Positions 16,428 to 25,720 are shown, counted from the first letter of the stretch. The stretch is 64,000 nucleotides of DNA from Flavobacterium pectinovorum (GCF_006438875.1 NZ_RCZH01000002.1:351177-415176); one strand, 5' to 3'. Program-made: numbers and translations. The notes: generated by a model from the letters alone, not told the origin.

Positions 16428-17258
16428 TTAAGAAATCATCATTTGGTGAATAATTTCTTTTGATAATTTTAAGTGATCATCACAATAATCTTTCCACGAA
16501 AGTCCCATGTCTCTTAGATCGTATTTTGCTACTATGGTTCCGTAGTTTTCTTTTTTTCCATTAATCGTTGGATGCCCAATAACGTAAATAGTCTGTGCTA
16601 ATTCTATCGCTAATTCGATATCATGTGTAGAAAAAATAACGGTATTAGACTCCGATGATTTTCCTAATAACTCAAAAGATTTTTTAACTTCTTCGATATT
16701 TCCAACATCTAATCCTGAAAAAGGCTCATCCAAAACAATAAATTGATCAGATGAAAACAATTGTTCTATAATCGCTGTTCTTTGTCTTTGTCCTCCGGAA
16801 AGTTCGTTAGGATATTTGTCTTTGCAGTTTTCTAATCCCCATTCCTTTAGATATTCCTTTATTTTTTGGTCTTTTTCAGTATTCGAAAGTGTTGTTTTTC
16901 TCAACGAAAATTTCAACGCCTCAGTAACTGTTTTATGTCTGAACAAAGTATATTTCTGATCTACAAAACCAATGTCGCCTTCACATACAGATTTAGCTGC
17001 GTTAGGTTCTTTGTTTTCAAAATCTCTAATTAATATTTTTCCGGAATTCGTTGGAATTAGTCCCGTCAATGCTTTAAAAAAAGTTGATTTTCCTCTTCCA
17101 GATCTTCCAACAAAAGCTATAACTTGCCCTGTACAATCAACTCCTTCTCTTACTACATCTTTTTCAATTAGACTTATATCTTTTATAATAATAGTATCAT
17201 CATAACCAACGCTTAGGTTTTCTACATACAAAAGCGTCTCTTTATATTCGTGTTTCAT
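16428..17258 (-). CDS. ABC transporter ATP-binding protein (SsuB/TauB-like)
   Basis: Cytoplasmic ATPase subunit of 276 residues, which should drive the adjacent permease. Walker A GRSGRGKST is at residues 51-59, the Q-loop glutamine at 101, the signature LSGGQ at 153-157, Walker B IVLDEPFSGLD at about 174-184 and the H-loop histidine at 212. The similarity is to ATPases of nitrate/sulfonate/taurine-type importers. The permease gene ends 2 bp before its start and the AAA+ gene follows after 8 bp, so the three are translated from one message. Confidence 0.9.
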   Translation of the reverse strand: MKHEYKETLLYVENLSVGYDDTIIIKDISLIEKDVVREGVDCTGQVIAFVGRSGRGKSTFFKALTGLIPTNSGKILIRDFENKEPNAAKSVCEGDIGFVDQKYTLFRHKTVTEALKFSLRKTTLSNTEKDQKIKEYLKEWGLENCKDKYPNELSGGQRQRTAIIEQLFSSDQFIVLDEPFSGLDVGNIEEVKKSFELLGKSSESNTVIFSTHDIELAIELAQTIYVIGHPTINGKKENYGTIVAKYDLRDMGLSWKDYCDDHLKLSKEIIHQMMIS

Positions 17259-17260
17259 AA

Positions 17261-18031
17261 TTATATTTTTGAATATCTAAATACTACTTTTCTTAAATAA
17301 TTTATTCCAGCATCTAAGCCAAGACCTATTAATAAAATGATGATTTGAAGTGCAATAATTCTTCCGGTATTCATAAACTTATCAGAGTTTTTAATTAAAA
17401 ACCCTAAACCTCCAGAAGCTACCACAATAGATTCTACCGTAACAAGCATCATCCAGGTAATGGCAAGATTTTGTCTGATTACATCAATTACATAATCTAT
17501 TCTTCCTAAAATAATGACCTGCACAAGAACTTCCCAACGATTACATTTTAGCATTTTTGCATGATCAAATTCTTCTTGCGGAATATCTTTAATAACAGCA
17601 ATTAAGGATGTAGTTAAGAATGTAGTTAAGAAAATTACCAGAATCCAAACCTGCATCATTCGTGCTTCATGAATTACCATTGTGATATAAAATGAAAGTC
17701 CGGTAAAAGGCAAAAATCTAAATTTTGTAATAAATTCAGAAATTGATTTTAATAGCGGAATTGGCCATGCATAAGCAAAGAACAAAGAAATGATTGTGGC
17801 TAAAAAAATCGAAATAAAACACAATTTCAACGAATTGAAAATGTGTACAACCAAACCTTCTCTGTACAAATCTGAAAAACCTGTTAAAACCTGAGCTGGG
17901 GAAGGAAAAAGATGTTTTTCGCCAGATGTTGTTGCAAACCAAATAATAATCAAAAGAACTAACCAACCAACTAAAATAAGTGTTTTGTTTAGTTTTGATA
18001 TTTTTTCAAAGGGAGTTAAAATTTTTATCAT
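17261..18031 (-). CDS. ABC transporter permease (SsuC/TauC-like)
   Basis: Inner-membrane subunit of 256 residues with about six TM segments, the first at roughly residues 18-36. The cytoplasmic EAA loop that docks to the ATPase is at 151-169 (EEFDHAKMLKCNRWEVL). The helix after it (WMMLVTVESIVVASGGLGFL) is characteristic of nitrate/sulfonate/taurine-type permeases. It is preceded by a strong terminator-like hairpin (18044-18069), so it may be expressed less than the binding protein. Substrate unknown. Confidence 0.9.
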   Translation of the reverse strand: MIKILTPFEKISKLNKTLILVGWLVLLIIIWFATTSGEKHLFPSPAQVLTGFSDLYREGLVVHIFNSLKLCFISIFLATIISLFFAYAWPIPLLKSISEFITKFRFLPFTGLSFYITMVIHEARMMQVWILVIFLTTFLTTSLIAVIKDIPQEEFDHAKMLKCNRWEVLVQVIILGRIDYVIDVIRQNLAITWMMLVTVESIVVASGGLGFLIKNSDKFMNTGRIIALQIIILLIGLGLDAGINYLRKVVFRYSKI

Positions 18032-18043
18032 GATAATTGTAAA

Positions 18044-18069
18044 AAAGGCTATCTATTAAGATAGCCTTT
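18044..18069 (-). terminator. Intra-cluster terminator/attenuator hairpin
   Basis: On the minus strand AAAGGCTATCTTAATAGATAGCCTTTTTT forms a perfect 10-bp stem with a run of six T, between the stop of the OmpA-fused binding protein (18078) and the start of the permease (18031). It should end some transcripts and so make the binding protein more abundant than the transporter. No new -7 box is seen after it. Confidence 0.75.
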
Positions 18070-18077
18070 AATTATTT

Positions 18078-19892
18078 TTATTTTAAGAAAGTAATAACAA
18101 CACGTCTGTTTAATGCTTTTCCAGAAGCAGTATTATTATCTGAAATTGGATCGTTTTGACCTTTTCCATCAACTAATTGAAAACGACTTGCAGGAATTCC
18201 TTTTTGTTTTAGGTAATCTACAACTGCTTGCGCTCTGCTTTTTGATAACGCTAAATTAGAATCTGGATTTCCAACATTGTCAGTATGTCCAACAACCGTT
18301 AATTTTGTATTTTCTGCTTGTACTAAAAGGTTGTAAATTTTCTCTACTTCTTTACTGGATGAGTTTGAAATATCTGCACTTCCTGTATTGAAATTAATTT
18401 TCCATTCTCCAGAAGCTACTACTTCTTTTGCTTCAGCGCTATAATCTGCTTTATCTGCAGAAGTAGATTCGATGTCGTTGATGTTTTTTAAGAAGAACAA
18501 GTTTACTGCCTGATCGTAAGGAACAACTGCTCCTACGTTTTCATTAAATCCAAACGGATTCAATTCTGTCAAATATCCTGAAACCTGATTGTATACAGAT
18601 TTGTATCTGTTTACACCATCTGATAATCCAAAATATTGCATTGCATCAGCGTAGTTAAATACTTTTGAACCACCCATATTATAAGTCAATCCAGCTTTTG
18701 TTCCTTGTTGTCCTTTGAACATTTTATACCAATAATCCGCTGTTTCAATTTTGTAAGTATCAGCAACTGCTTGTGAAGCTCTTACTTTCCAATCTTCGTA
18801 GTTTTTCATTTGGTTTGAAGCCGTCAATGCCGATTTCAAAATATTAGAAACAATATCAGGATTTTTCACTGCCCATTCTTTCACTCCAATAAGAGCTGTT
18901 GGCATTTGGTTGTTGAATTCTTTTGTAGAAACAATATCAACAAAACCAGTCAATTTATCAAAAACTGTTTTATCTCCAGGCGTCCATGTTGCACAACCAT
19001 CGATTTTTCTGTTAACAGATTTTCCAGTTAATTTTCCATCAACAACTTCTTTCAAAGTAACAGTCCATCCTGTTGTTTGAGATTTGATTAATTCTTCTGC
19101 TGATTTAATATAATCGTCATTTTCTGATGGATAAATATTTACTGCTTCTGCATCATAAGTTGTTGGATCAGGATTTACTTTTAATCCGTTTGCAAAACAA
19201 TAGTTTACAGTAGTAACCCAGTCACCATCTCCAAGAACTGCAGATATCACAGAACCTTTCATAGATTTTGGATCTGATTTCCAGCTTGGAGGCCCAATCA
19301 ATTTATCTTCACCATAACTCATACCTACAACACCCATAACTTGTAAGTGGTATTTGTCTTTTCCGTATTTTTCGTCTAATGATTTTTGAACTGAACTAAT
19401 ATAAAATGGCGCACCATCACCCATAATCATAACTGCAAAAACACTTTTATCTGAAGAAGGAAAAGCTTCACCTTTATCAAATTCCTCGATAAATTTCATT
19501 TGCATATTACGCAATTCCGAAAGCCAGTCCTGACGAATAATTTCAAGATTAACTCCGTTTTTTTCCATCAATGATCCTTTTGTTGTTTTTGGACCACCGT
19601 TAGAAACAATAATTCCAGACTGAGCATTCCAGGCATACGCTCCAATTTTCACTAAAGGTTTGTCTGCAACCTCTGTAGATATTTCTGTTGACGGAAGTGC
19701 AATTTTTGCAGCATTGGTAACATTATTAACGTCCGTTTGATTCAGCTCAATTCCATTTAATTGTTTTGAAACTGCAGTCTTAATTCCCGGAGAGATATAA
19801 TAAACCCCACCTAGAACTGCACCAATTCCAGCAATAACGATAAGTAACTCAGAAAAAGTTGTTAATTTTTCTGTTCTTAAAATTTTTCCCAT
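18078..19892 (-). CDS. Membrane-anchored substrate-binding protein fused to an OmpA peptidoglycan-binding domain
   Basis: Unusual 604-residue fusion. Residues 14-33 form one hydrophobic segment (LLIVIAGIGAVLGGVYYI), which looks like an uncleaved anchor. About 80-440 is a periplasmic-binding-protein domain of the NMT1/phosphate type (KIGAYAWNAQSGIIVSNGG, ATWTPGDKT). Residues 497-604 are an OmpA C-terminal domain: INFNTGSADIS, GHTDNVG with D538, and LSKSRAQAV with R553, the Asp/Arg pair that holds diaminopimelate. It could span from the inner membrane to the wall and present ligand to the permease encoded downstream. Database names link this family to phosphate binding, but the ligand is not shown by the sequence. 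Confidence 0.85.
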   Translation of the reverse strand: MGKILRTEKLTTFSELLIVIAGIGAVLGGVYYISPGIKTAVSKQLNGIELNQTDVNNVTNAAKIALPSTEISTEVADKPLVKIGAYAWNAQSGIIVSNGGPKTTKGSLMEKNGVNLEIIRQDWLSELRNMQMKFIEEFDKGEAFPSSDKSVFAVMIMGDGAPFYISSVQKSLDEKYGKDKYHLQVMGVVGMSYGEDKLIGPPSWKSDPKSMKGSVISAVLGDGDWVTTVNYCFANGLKVNPDPTTYDAEAVNIYPSENDDYIKSAEELIKSQTTGWTVTLKEVVDGKLTGKSVNRKIDGCATWTPGDKTVFDKLTGFVDIVSTKEFNNQMPTALIGVKEWAVKNPDIVSNILKSALTASNQMKNYEDWKVRASQAVADTYKIETADYWYKMFKGQQGTKAGLTYNMGGSKVFNYADAMQYFGLSDGVNRYKSVYNQVSGYLTELNPFGFNENVGAVVPYDQAVNLFFLKNINDIESTSADKADYSAEAKEVVASGEWKINFNTGSADISNSSSKEVEKIYNLLVQAENTKLTVVGHTDNVGNPDSNLALSKSRAQAVVDYLKQKGIPASRFQLVDGKGQNDPISDNNTASGKALNRRVVITFLK

Positions 19893-19920
19893 TTTTATCT
19901 AAAAATTAAATTTAATTGTA

Positions 19921-21042
19921 TTAAAAAATATCTCCAAAACCACCGCTAGATAATTTATCGTCTTTGGTCATTTTATAATTTGGACTTGTATATTTTGTTG
20001 AGTCCGGAATTGTATTATCTCCTGTTTTAATTTCATCAGCCAATGAATCTAGTCTTGAATAAAGTTCATCATTATCAACAGAATATTTAGAAGTTAATGC
20101 ATCAATGTCGATTAAGTTTTCTGAAGTTCTGGCAATATCTAATGCAATAGTAGATGTAACCACTTCAAGAGCATATTCTAATTCCCAGTCTTTAGTAAAC
20201 ATCATCGCACTTTTTGCACTTTCTGTTGCCTCTTTTGCATTTTTGGCAAATTCATATTCCTTCTGAAGCATCTTAACAGTAACATCAAAATCAGCAATTT
20301 TAATGTCAATAGCCGTTCCAGCCAATGTCAGTTTACGATCCATTTTTCCTAAAACATTGGCACGAACACCATATTTTTGGATAAAACTTTTGCTTTGTTC
20401 GTATTGAGTTGAAACTCTTTGAGAATCGCTTAACTTTCTGGCTAATTCACTTTGCAGGGCTACATACTCATCCGTATCTTTTGCCGCAACGCCATTTTGT
20501 TTCACCATTTCATCCATCGCCGATTTCAATTTTTCTGACTGACGCTGTAAACTCAACACATCTTCCTGAAATCCTTTGGCTTCTTTTTCAGATTTGCTGG
20601 CTTCAATTTCCATTTCATTTTTAAGACCTTTTAGCTTCGCTTTAGTATTCTTAAAAACTTCACGGTTTTTAACCATTTTCTGTTTTTGCTCTTCCAACTC
20701 ATTAAAAGGATTACTTTGAATTAATGCTTTATGAATATTTTTTGTTGCAAAACGAAGACTTTTCATTATAACGGGAGCCATCATAACCAGAAAAACTAAA
20801 AATACTCCTGTCGCTGATAAAGCTATTGCCTGACCCAACATTGTAAATAATGGCGGAATAATATAGGTCCAGATTAAATATCCTCCAACTCCTAGTAAAC
20901 CTAACGCCAAAGCCAAAAACAATGACTTCTCTCCTTTTTTAAGCGCGCCTGATTTTAAAGCAATTTCTCCTTTAGACTCGTCAAAATGTTTAAGTATTGG
21001 CAGCGTCAAAAGTGTGCTTCTTTCTTGTTCAAATTTATCCAT
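19921..21042 (-). CDS. Two-TM protein with long coiled coil (unknown function)
   Basis: 373 residues. Two adjacent hydrophobic segments near the N-terminus (about 41-62 and 68-93) are followed by a long, charged, helical region (about 115-285) with heptad-like patterning (EMEIEASKSEKEAKGFQEDV, SEKLKSAMDEMV). The C-terminal tail is acidic and disordered-looking, ending SSGGFGDIF. The layout recalls PspA-like or XpaC-like membrane stress proteins, but no signature is clear enough to assign. Its start codon overlaps the stop of the preceding gene (TAATG), so translation is coupled. Confidence 0.7.
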   Translation of the reverse strand: MDKFEQERSTLLTLPILKHFDESKGEIALKSGALKKGEKSLFLALALGLLGVGGYLIWTYIIPPLFTMLGQAIALSATGVFLVFLVMMAPVIMKSLRFATKNIHKALIQSNPFNELEEQKQKMVKNREVFKNTKAKLKGLKNEMEIEASKSEKEAKGFQEDVLSLQRQSEKLKSAMDEMVKQNGVAAKDTDEYVALQSELARKLSDSQRVSTQYEQSKSFIQKYGVRANVLGKMDRKLTLAGTAIDIKIADFDVTVKMLQKEYEFAKNAKEATESAKSAMMFTKDWELEYALEVVTSTIALDIARTSENLIDIDALTSKYSVDNDELYSRLDSLADEIKTGDNTIPDSTKYTSPNYKMTKDDKLSSGGFGDIF

Positions 21043-21719
21043 TATTGTAAATATTGATTGATTCCTGTTATTACAGTATTGATTGATGTTAATATTTTTT
21101 GTTTTGCCAGATTATTCGCTTCCATTTTCAATTGAATTTCTGAAAGCTGTTCCATATTAACAGGATCAATTTTTTGAAGTTCTATTTTTTTAGCTTCTAA
21201 TTCTTTTTGAAGTTCAATAATTTTGGCTTCTAAATCAGAAATGCTCTTGGATAAATTATATTTCTCTTTTGTAATTGTATTATCTAATTCGGCTTTTTTG
21301 TTTTTTCCAATAGTATCATATTTTGTATGTACTTTTTCAATTTCTGTAATATAAAAACTCCCTTTTTGCAAAAGAAAATCTTTAGTCAAATCAGATTGAA
21401 TTGATTTTCCCATTGCAAAAGCCATCTGATAACTTTGCGGATTTGTAACTCCAACTGCCATGACCGATTTATAAAGTTCAAAAAAGTCAAACCCAGCTTC
21501 ATTCAATGACTCAAAACCTTTGTTGTAAACTTCAAAAATTTCGTTTAAAAAAGGGTTTGTCGATGAATTTGTTGGAAATGATTCTGTAATTTGATTCGGA
21601 AATTTATTTTCTGTGGTTGGTAAAATGGGAGCCGATGGTTGAGTTGCAACTTTGCCCTCTGATTGATCTGTCTCGTCATTAATGAAAAGACTCTTCCAAT
21701 TAAAACTTTCTTTTGCCAT
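21042..21719 (-). CDS. Small coiled-coil protein, first gene of the cluster
   Basis: 225 residues, no signal peptide or TM segment. The first 60 residues are low-complexity and rich in S, T, P and N. A helical stretch NPFLNEIFEVYNKGFESLNE follows, and a coiled coil covers about 130-205 (SKSISDLEAKIIELQKELEA). I do not recognise the family. It heads the unit and its stop overlaps the next start, so it probably works with the two-TM protein. The predicted promoter is about 210 nt upstream (21935-21942). Confidence 0.7.
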   Translation of the reverse strand: MAKESFNWKSLFINDETDQSEGKVATQPSAPILPTTENKFPNQITESFPTNSSTNPFLNEIFEVYNKGFESLNEAGFDFFELYKSVMAVGVTNPQSYQMAFAMGKSIQSDLTKDFLLQKGSFYITEIEKVHTKYDTIGKNKKAELDNTITKEKYNLSKSISDLEAKIIELQKELEAKKIELQKIDPVNMEQLSEIQLKMEANNLAKQKILTSINTVITGINQYLQ

Positions 21720-21934
21720 GTTTGTAGGTGATCTATTTTTTAATAACTTTTTGGTTGTTAAATGTTATACGCAGAAAGTGTTAAAAAGTTACTCATTTTA
21801 AAAATATAAATATATACTTTTTTAAAAATATAACGTAACTATTTTATTATCAGATCGATTAATTGTAATCTATATTAAAAAAAAATCTTTACTTATTTTA
21901 CTTCCCTGTAAAACATAGCTGTAAAACAGAATCG

Positions 21935-21942
21935 CAAAAATA
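21935..21942 (-). promoter_or_regulatory. -7 promoter box for the six-gene cluster
   Basis: TATTTTTG on the minus strand; the predicted start near 21931 leaves a long leader of about 210 nt. The 405-bp gap also holds two direct GTAAGTATTTA repeats (about 21983-22010) that form an AAGTA/TACTT dyad and could be an operator. No gene was seen in it. Confidence 0.4.
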
Positions 21943-22072
21943 CTTAATAAAAAATCAATTACAGCATAATTTGTTTAATTTTGTAAGTATTTACTTAAAT
22001 GTAAGTATTTAATTATTTTTGAAATTTCCCTATTTTAAAGTACTGATTCAGAACAATTTAATTTTTTCGCAT

Positions 22073-22105
22073 AAAAAAAGCCAACAAATTAATGTTGGCT
22101 TTTTA
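22073..22105. terminator. Terminator of the ATP synthase operon
   Basis: AAAAAGCCAACA / TGTTGGCTTTTT stem with A- and T-runs, 20 nt beyond the atpG stop on the minus strand. Confidence 0.85.
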
Positions 22106-22124
22106 AAAATTTTAAAACTATTCT

Positions 22125-22985
22125 TTATCCGTTCAAGGCTTCAGCTCCACCAACGATCTCTAAGATCTCATTAGTAATAGATGCCTGACGTGCTTTATTG
22201 TAAGTCAATTTCAATTGGTTTCTCAATTCAGTTGCGTTGTCAGTTGCCTTGTGCATTGCTGTCATACGCGCTCCATGTTCTGAAGCAAATGAATCACGAA
22301 TACCTTTATACAATTGTGTTTTTAATGATTTAGGAATCAAAGTCAACACAATTTCTTCTTTTGAAGGCTCAAAAATATAATCTCCGCCAGAAACCGGTAC
22401 ATCAGATTTAATTGGAGCTAACGGTAAAAACTGCTCTGTTTGAACAATTTGCGTAGCTGCATTTTTAAACTGATTGTAGATCAATTCAATTCTGTCGTAT
22501 TCTCCTGATAAAAATTTCTCAGTTAAATTATCTGCAATTCCAGCAACATTATCAAAAGTTAAATGATCAAAAATTGCATTATGGTGACCGTGAACTTTGA
22601 ACGTTTTACTTAAAACATCATTCCCTTTTTTTCCAATAGGAAAAATGTCAACTTGTTTTCCTGCGTAAAACTGAGCACGATTTTTTGCTTCTTTAATTAC
22701 GTTAGTATTAAATGCACCACATAAACCTCTATTTGAAGTTATAGCAACAAGCAATACTTTTTTTACTTCACGTTGTGTTGTATAATCTCCTCCAACTTCA
22801 CCATCAAGTGTAGCAGAAAGATTTTGCAACAACTCCGTTAATTTCTCGGCATAAGGGCGCATCGCAGTGATTGCATCTTGTGCTTTCTTAAGCTTTGCTG
22901 CAGAAACCATTTTCATAGCCGATGTAATTTGCATCGTCGATGAAACGGAAGTAATTCTATTACGGATTTCCTTTAAATTTGCCAT
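22125..22985 (-). CDS. atpG: ATP synthase F1 subunit gamma
   Basis: Central rotor stalk of the F1 motor, 286 residues. The N-terminal helix MANLKEIRNRITSVSSTMQI and SAMKMVSAAKLKKAQ are signature gamma sequences, as are ITSNRGLCGAFN in the middle and the C-terminal helix NKARQASITNEILEIVGGAEA. It is the last gene of the atp operon in this window. It is separated from atpA by a 91-bp gap that holds an 18-bp hairpin, and is followed by a terminator. The beta and epsilon genes are not downstream. Confidence 0.96.
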   Translation of the reverse strand: MANLKEIRNRITSVSSTMQITSAMKMVSAAKLKKAQDAITAMRPYAEKLTELLQNLSATLDGEVGGDYTTQREVKKVLLVAITSNRGLCGAFNTNVIKEAKNRAQFYAGKQVDIFPIGKKGNDVLSKTFKVHGHHNAIFDHLTFDNVAGIADNLTEKFLSGEYDRIELIYNQFKNAATQIVQTEQFLPLAPIKSDVPVSGGDYIFEPSKEEIVLTLIPKSLKTQLYKGIRDSFASEHGARMTAMHKATDNATELRNQLKLTYNKARQASITNEILEIVGGAEALNG

Positions 22986-23013
22986 TTGTCGATTAAAAAA
23001 TGTGACAATTTGA

Positions 23014-23063
23014 AAATTAGATAATTAGAAAGTCTCCTGAGATGTTTTCTAATTATCTAATTT
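23014..23063. repeat. Hairpin between atpA and atpG
   Basis: Perfect 18-bp inverted repeat AAATTAGATAATTAGAAA / TTTCTAATTATCTAATTT around a 14-nt loop, followed by a further TTATCTAATTAGATA. AT-only stems without a T-run argue against a terminator; it may be a dispersed element or an mRNA-processing hairpin. Confidence 0.75.
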
Positions 23064-23076
23064 ACGAATTATCTAA

Positions 23077-24654
23077 TTAGATATATTTTGCTGAAATTTC
23101 TTTTGCTGCTTTTTCGATAACATCAGTAATGTTGTCATCTAACTTACCAGCTTTCAACGCATTAAGCGTATCTTTATGTTTACTGTTTAAGTAAGCTAAG
23201 AAATCAGCTTCAAATTCTTTTACTTTATTTACAGGAACACTTTTCAATAAGTTTTTAGAACCTGCATAAATAATAGCTACTTGATTTTCTACTGGATAAG
23301 GATCGTTCAAACCTTGTTTCAAGATCTCAACGTTTCTTCTTCCTTTTTCAATTACATTTAAAGTAACAGAATCTAAGTCAGAACCAAATTTAGCGAAAGC
23401 TTCTAATTCACGGAATTGAGCTTGGTCTAATTTTAAAGTTCCAGAAACTTTTTTCATAGATTTAATCTGAGCATTACCTCCAACACGAGATACAGAAATA
23501 CCTACGTTGATCGCAGGACGAACTCCAGAGTTGAACAAATCTCCATCAAGGAAAATCTGACCATCTGTAATCGAAATTACGTTTGTTGGGATATATGCAG
23601 AAACGTCTCCAGCCTGAGTCTCAATAATTGGTAAAGCAGTCAAAGAACCACCACCTTTTACGATAGACTTAATAGAATCCGGTAAATCGTTCATGTTCTT
23701 AGCAATTCCATTATCTGCAATTACTTTACAAGCACGCTCTAATAAACGAGAGTGTAAGTAGAAAACGTCTCCAGGATATGCCTCACGTCCCGGTGGTCTT
23801 CTTAATAAAAGAGAAACCTCACGGTAAGCTACAGCTTGTTTAGATAAATCATCATAAACAATTAAAGCCGGACGACCTGAATCTCTAAAATATTCTCCAA
23901 TTGCAGCACCTGCGAAAGGAGCATAAACTTGCATTGGAGCTGGATCAGAAGCATTAGCTGCAACAATAACTGTATAAGCCATTGCACCTTTTTCTTCTAA
24001 CATTTTAGCAATTCCTGCTACAGTTGAAGCTTTTTGCCCAATTGCAACATATATACAGAATACAGGTTTTCCTGCATCGTAAAATTCTTTTTGATTTAAG
24101 ATTGTATCGATACAAACAGTTGATTTACCTGTTTGACGGTCACCAATAACAAGCTCACGTTGTCCACGACCAACCGGGATCATAGCATCTACTGCTTTAA
24201 TACCTGTTTGTAATGGCTCAGTTACTGGCTGACGAAAGATAACTCCAGGAGCTTTTCTTTCCAAAGGCATCTCGTATAAATCTCCACCAATTGGTCCTTT
24301 TCCATCAATTGGAAAACCAAGAGTGTTAACTACACGTCCTACCATTTGCTCACCTACTTTAAGAGAAGCAATACGCTGTGTTCTTTTTGCTATTGATCCT
24401 TCTTTGATTCCAGTTGATGGTCCTAAAAGTACCACACCAACATTGTCTTCTTCAAGGTTCAATACAATAGCTTCAAGTCCGTTTTCAAATTCAACTAACT
24501 CACCGTATTGTACATTAGACAGCCCGTAAATACGAGCAATACCGTCTCCAACTTGAAGTACCGTTCCTACTTCCTCTAGCGTAGCACCAGATTCAAAACC
24601 TTCTACTTGCTTTCTTAATATTGCTGAAATTTCAGCAGGTTTGATTTCCGCCAT
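23077..24654 (-). CDS. atpA: ATP synthase F1 subunit alpha
   Basis: Non-catalytic nucleotide-binding subunit of the F1 head, 525 residues, close to the usual length. P-loop GDRQTGKST is at 171-179. Other alpha hallmarks are [13 protein letters not shown] near the N-terminus, [20 protein letters not shown] in the middle, and [20 protein letters not shown], which carries the arginine that reaches into the catalytic site of beta. It lies between atpH (39 bp upstream) and atpG. Confidence 0.97.
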   Translation of the reverse strand: MAEIKPAEISAILRKQVEGFESGATLEEVGTVLQVGDGIARIYGLSNVQYGELVEFENGLEAIVLNLEEDNVGVVLLGPSTGIKEGSIAKRTQRIASLKVGEQMVGRVVNTLGFPIDGKGPIGGDLYEMPLERKAPGVIFRQPVTEPLQTGIKAVDAMIPVGRGQRELVIGDRQTGKSTVCIDTILNQKEFYDAGKPVFCIYVAIGQKASTVAGIAKMLEEKGAMAYTVIVAANASDPAPMQVYAPFAGAAIGEYFRDSGRPALIVYDDLSKQAVAYREVSLLLRRPPGREAYPGDVFYLHSRLLERACKVIADNGIAKNMNDLPDSIKSIVKGGGSLTALPIIETQAGDVSAYIPTNVISITDGQIFLDGDLFNSGVRPAINVGISVSRVGGNAQIKSMKKVSGTLKLDQAQFRELEAFAKFGSDLDSVTLNVIEKGRRNVEILKQGLNDPYPVENQVAIIYAGSKNLLKSVPVNKVKEFEADFLAYLNSKHKDTLNALKAGKLDDNITDVIEKAAKEISAKYI

Positions 24655-24693
24655 CTTAAATTTATAATTTAGACACTTTTATGTGTAATAAAA

Positions 24694-25224
24694 CTAATTA
24701 CTTAACTCTCTTTTTAATACCTGCAATCTGTTTGCAACAGAAGCATTGTATTGTTGATCACCTATTCTTAAAATAAATCCTCCAATAATTGATGGATCTA
24801 CTATATTTTCTATTGTTATTTTTTTATCTGATAAAGTTGCAATTTTAGCCAAAACTTTAGCTTCTAAAGCAGCATCCATAGGAATAGCGGTTGTAACTTT
24901 CGCTACTTCAACACCATTACTTTCATCAAATAATTTATTGTATTCCAGAGCAATCGTCTCAAGAATTTCAAATCTTTTGTTTTCAAACAATAAATGAAAC
25001 AACCCTTTGGTTATGCCATTTACATTTGCGAAAACTTCTAAAAGAGCACTTTCTTTAACTTCAACTTTAGTTGGGCTTTGGATAAAGGTACTCAATTCTA
25101 AATTGGAACCAATTGTTGAAGCAATTGATTTCATATCGTTACTGACCGCTTCGGCAACACCTTTAGAGTTTGCTAAGTCCAGAATTGCTTTTGCATAACG
25201 AATTGCTGCTCTTGTACTTGCCAT
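24694..25224 (-). CDS. atpH: ATP synthase F1 subunit delta
   Basis: Peripheral-stalk subunit that links F1 to the b subunits, 176 residues. It has the OSCP/delta pattern: RAAIRYAKAILDLANSKG at the N-terminus, FLLFENKR-like LLFENKRFEILETIALEY in the middle, and IVDPSIIGGFILRIGDQQYN near the C-terminus. It follows atpF by 4 bp. Confidence 0.93.
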   Translation of the reverse strand: MASTRAAIRYAKAILDLANSKGVAEAVSNDMKSIASTIGSNLELSTFIQSPTKVEVKESALLEVFANVNGITKGLFHLLFENKRFEILETIALEYNKLFDESNGVEVAKVTTAIPMDAALEAKVLAKIATLSDKKITIENIVDPSIIGGFILRIGDQQYNASVANRLQVLKRELSN

Positions 25225-25228
25225 AATC

Positions 25229-25720
25229 TTAGTTTAGCTTTACGTCACCTAACATTTTCTCTACTAATTTAGTTTGAGATTCTTTGTTAGATAATTCATC
25301 TTTCAATAATTTTTCAGCAATGCTTAATGATAAAGTTGAAACTTGTAATTTCAATTCTGCCATAGCTGCATTTTTTTCACTTTGGATAGCTACTTTTGCC
25401 TGCTCAATTAATTTTTGACCTTGTTCTTGTGCTTCGTTTTTAGAATCAGCAATAATTTGCTCTTTCATTTCACGAGCTTCTTTTAACATTGCATCACGTT
25501 CCGCACGAGCTTCTCTCAAGATACGCTCATTATCTGCAGTTAAATTCTGCATTTCTAAACGTGCAGCTTCAGCAGATGCTAAAGCATTGTTGATAGATTC
25601 CTCACGGCTTTTTACAGCTCCTAAAATAGGTTTCCAAGCAAATTTTGCCAAAAGAATGAAGAAAACAATAAAGATAATTGTTGTCCAAAAAATTAAACTT
25701 TCTGGTGAAGTTAATTGCAT
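25229..25720 (-). CDS. atpF: ATP synthase F0 subunit b
   Basis: Peripheral-stalk subunit of 163 residues. One N-terminal TM (about 9-30, FWTTIIFIVFFILLAKFAWK) is followed by a long charged helix that dimerises (AEAARLEMQNLTADNERILR and AQEQGQKLIEQAKVAIQSEK). The length and layout are typical of bacterial AtpF. It is separated from atpE by an 80-bp gap with a hairpin. Confidence 0.94.
   Translation of the reverse strand: MQLTSPESLIFWTTIIFIVFFILLAKFAWKPILGAVKSREESINNALASAEAARLEMQNLTADNERILREARAERDAMLKEAREMKEQIIADSKNEAQEQGQKLIEQAKVAIQSEKNAAMAELKLQVSTLSLSIAEKLLKDELSNKESQTKLVEKMLGDVKLN

Noticed and set aside
14887..21719. Tellurite-resistance (Ter/TelA) operon
   Set aside because: The coiled-coil proteins recall TelA/XpaC neighbours, but no TerD-like or TelA signature could be read, so the label was not used.
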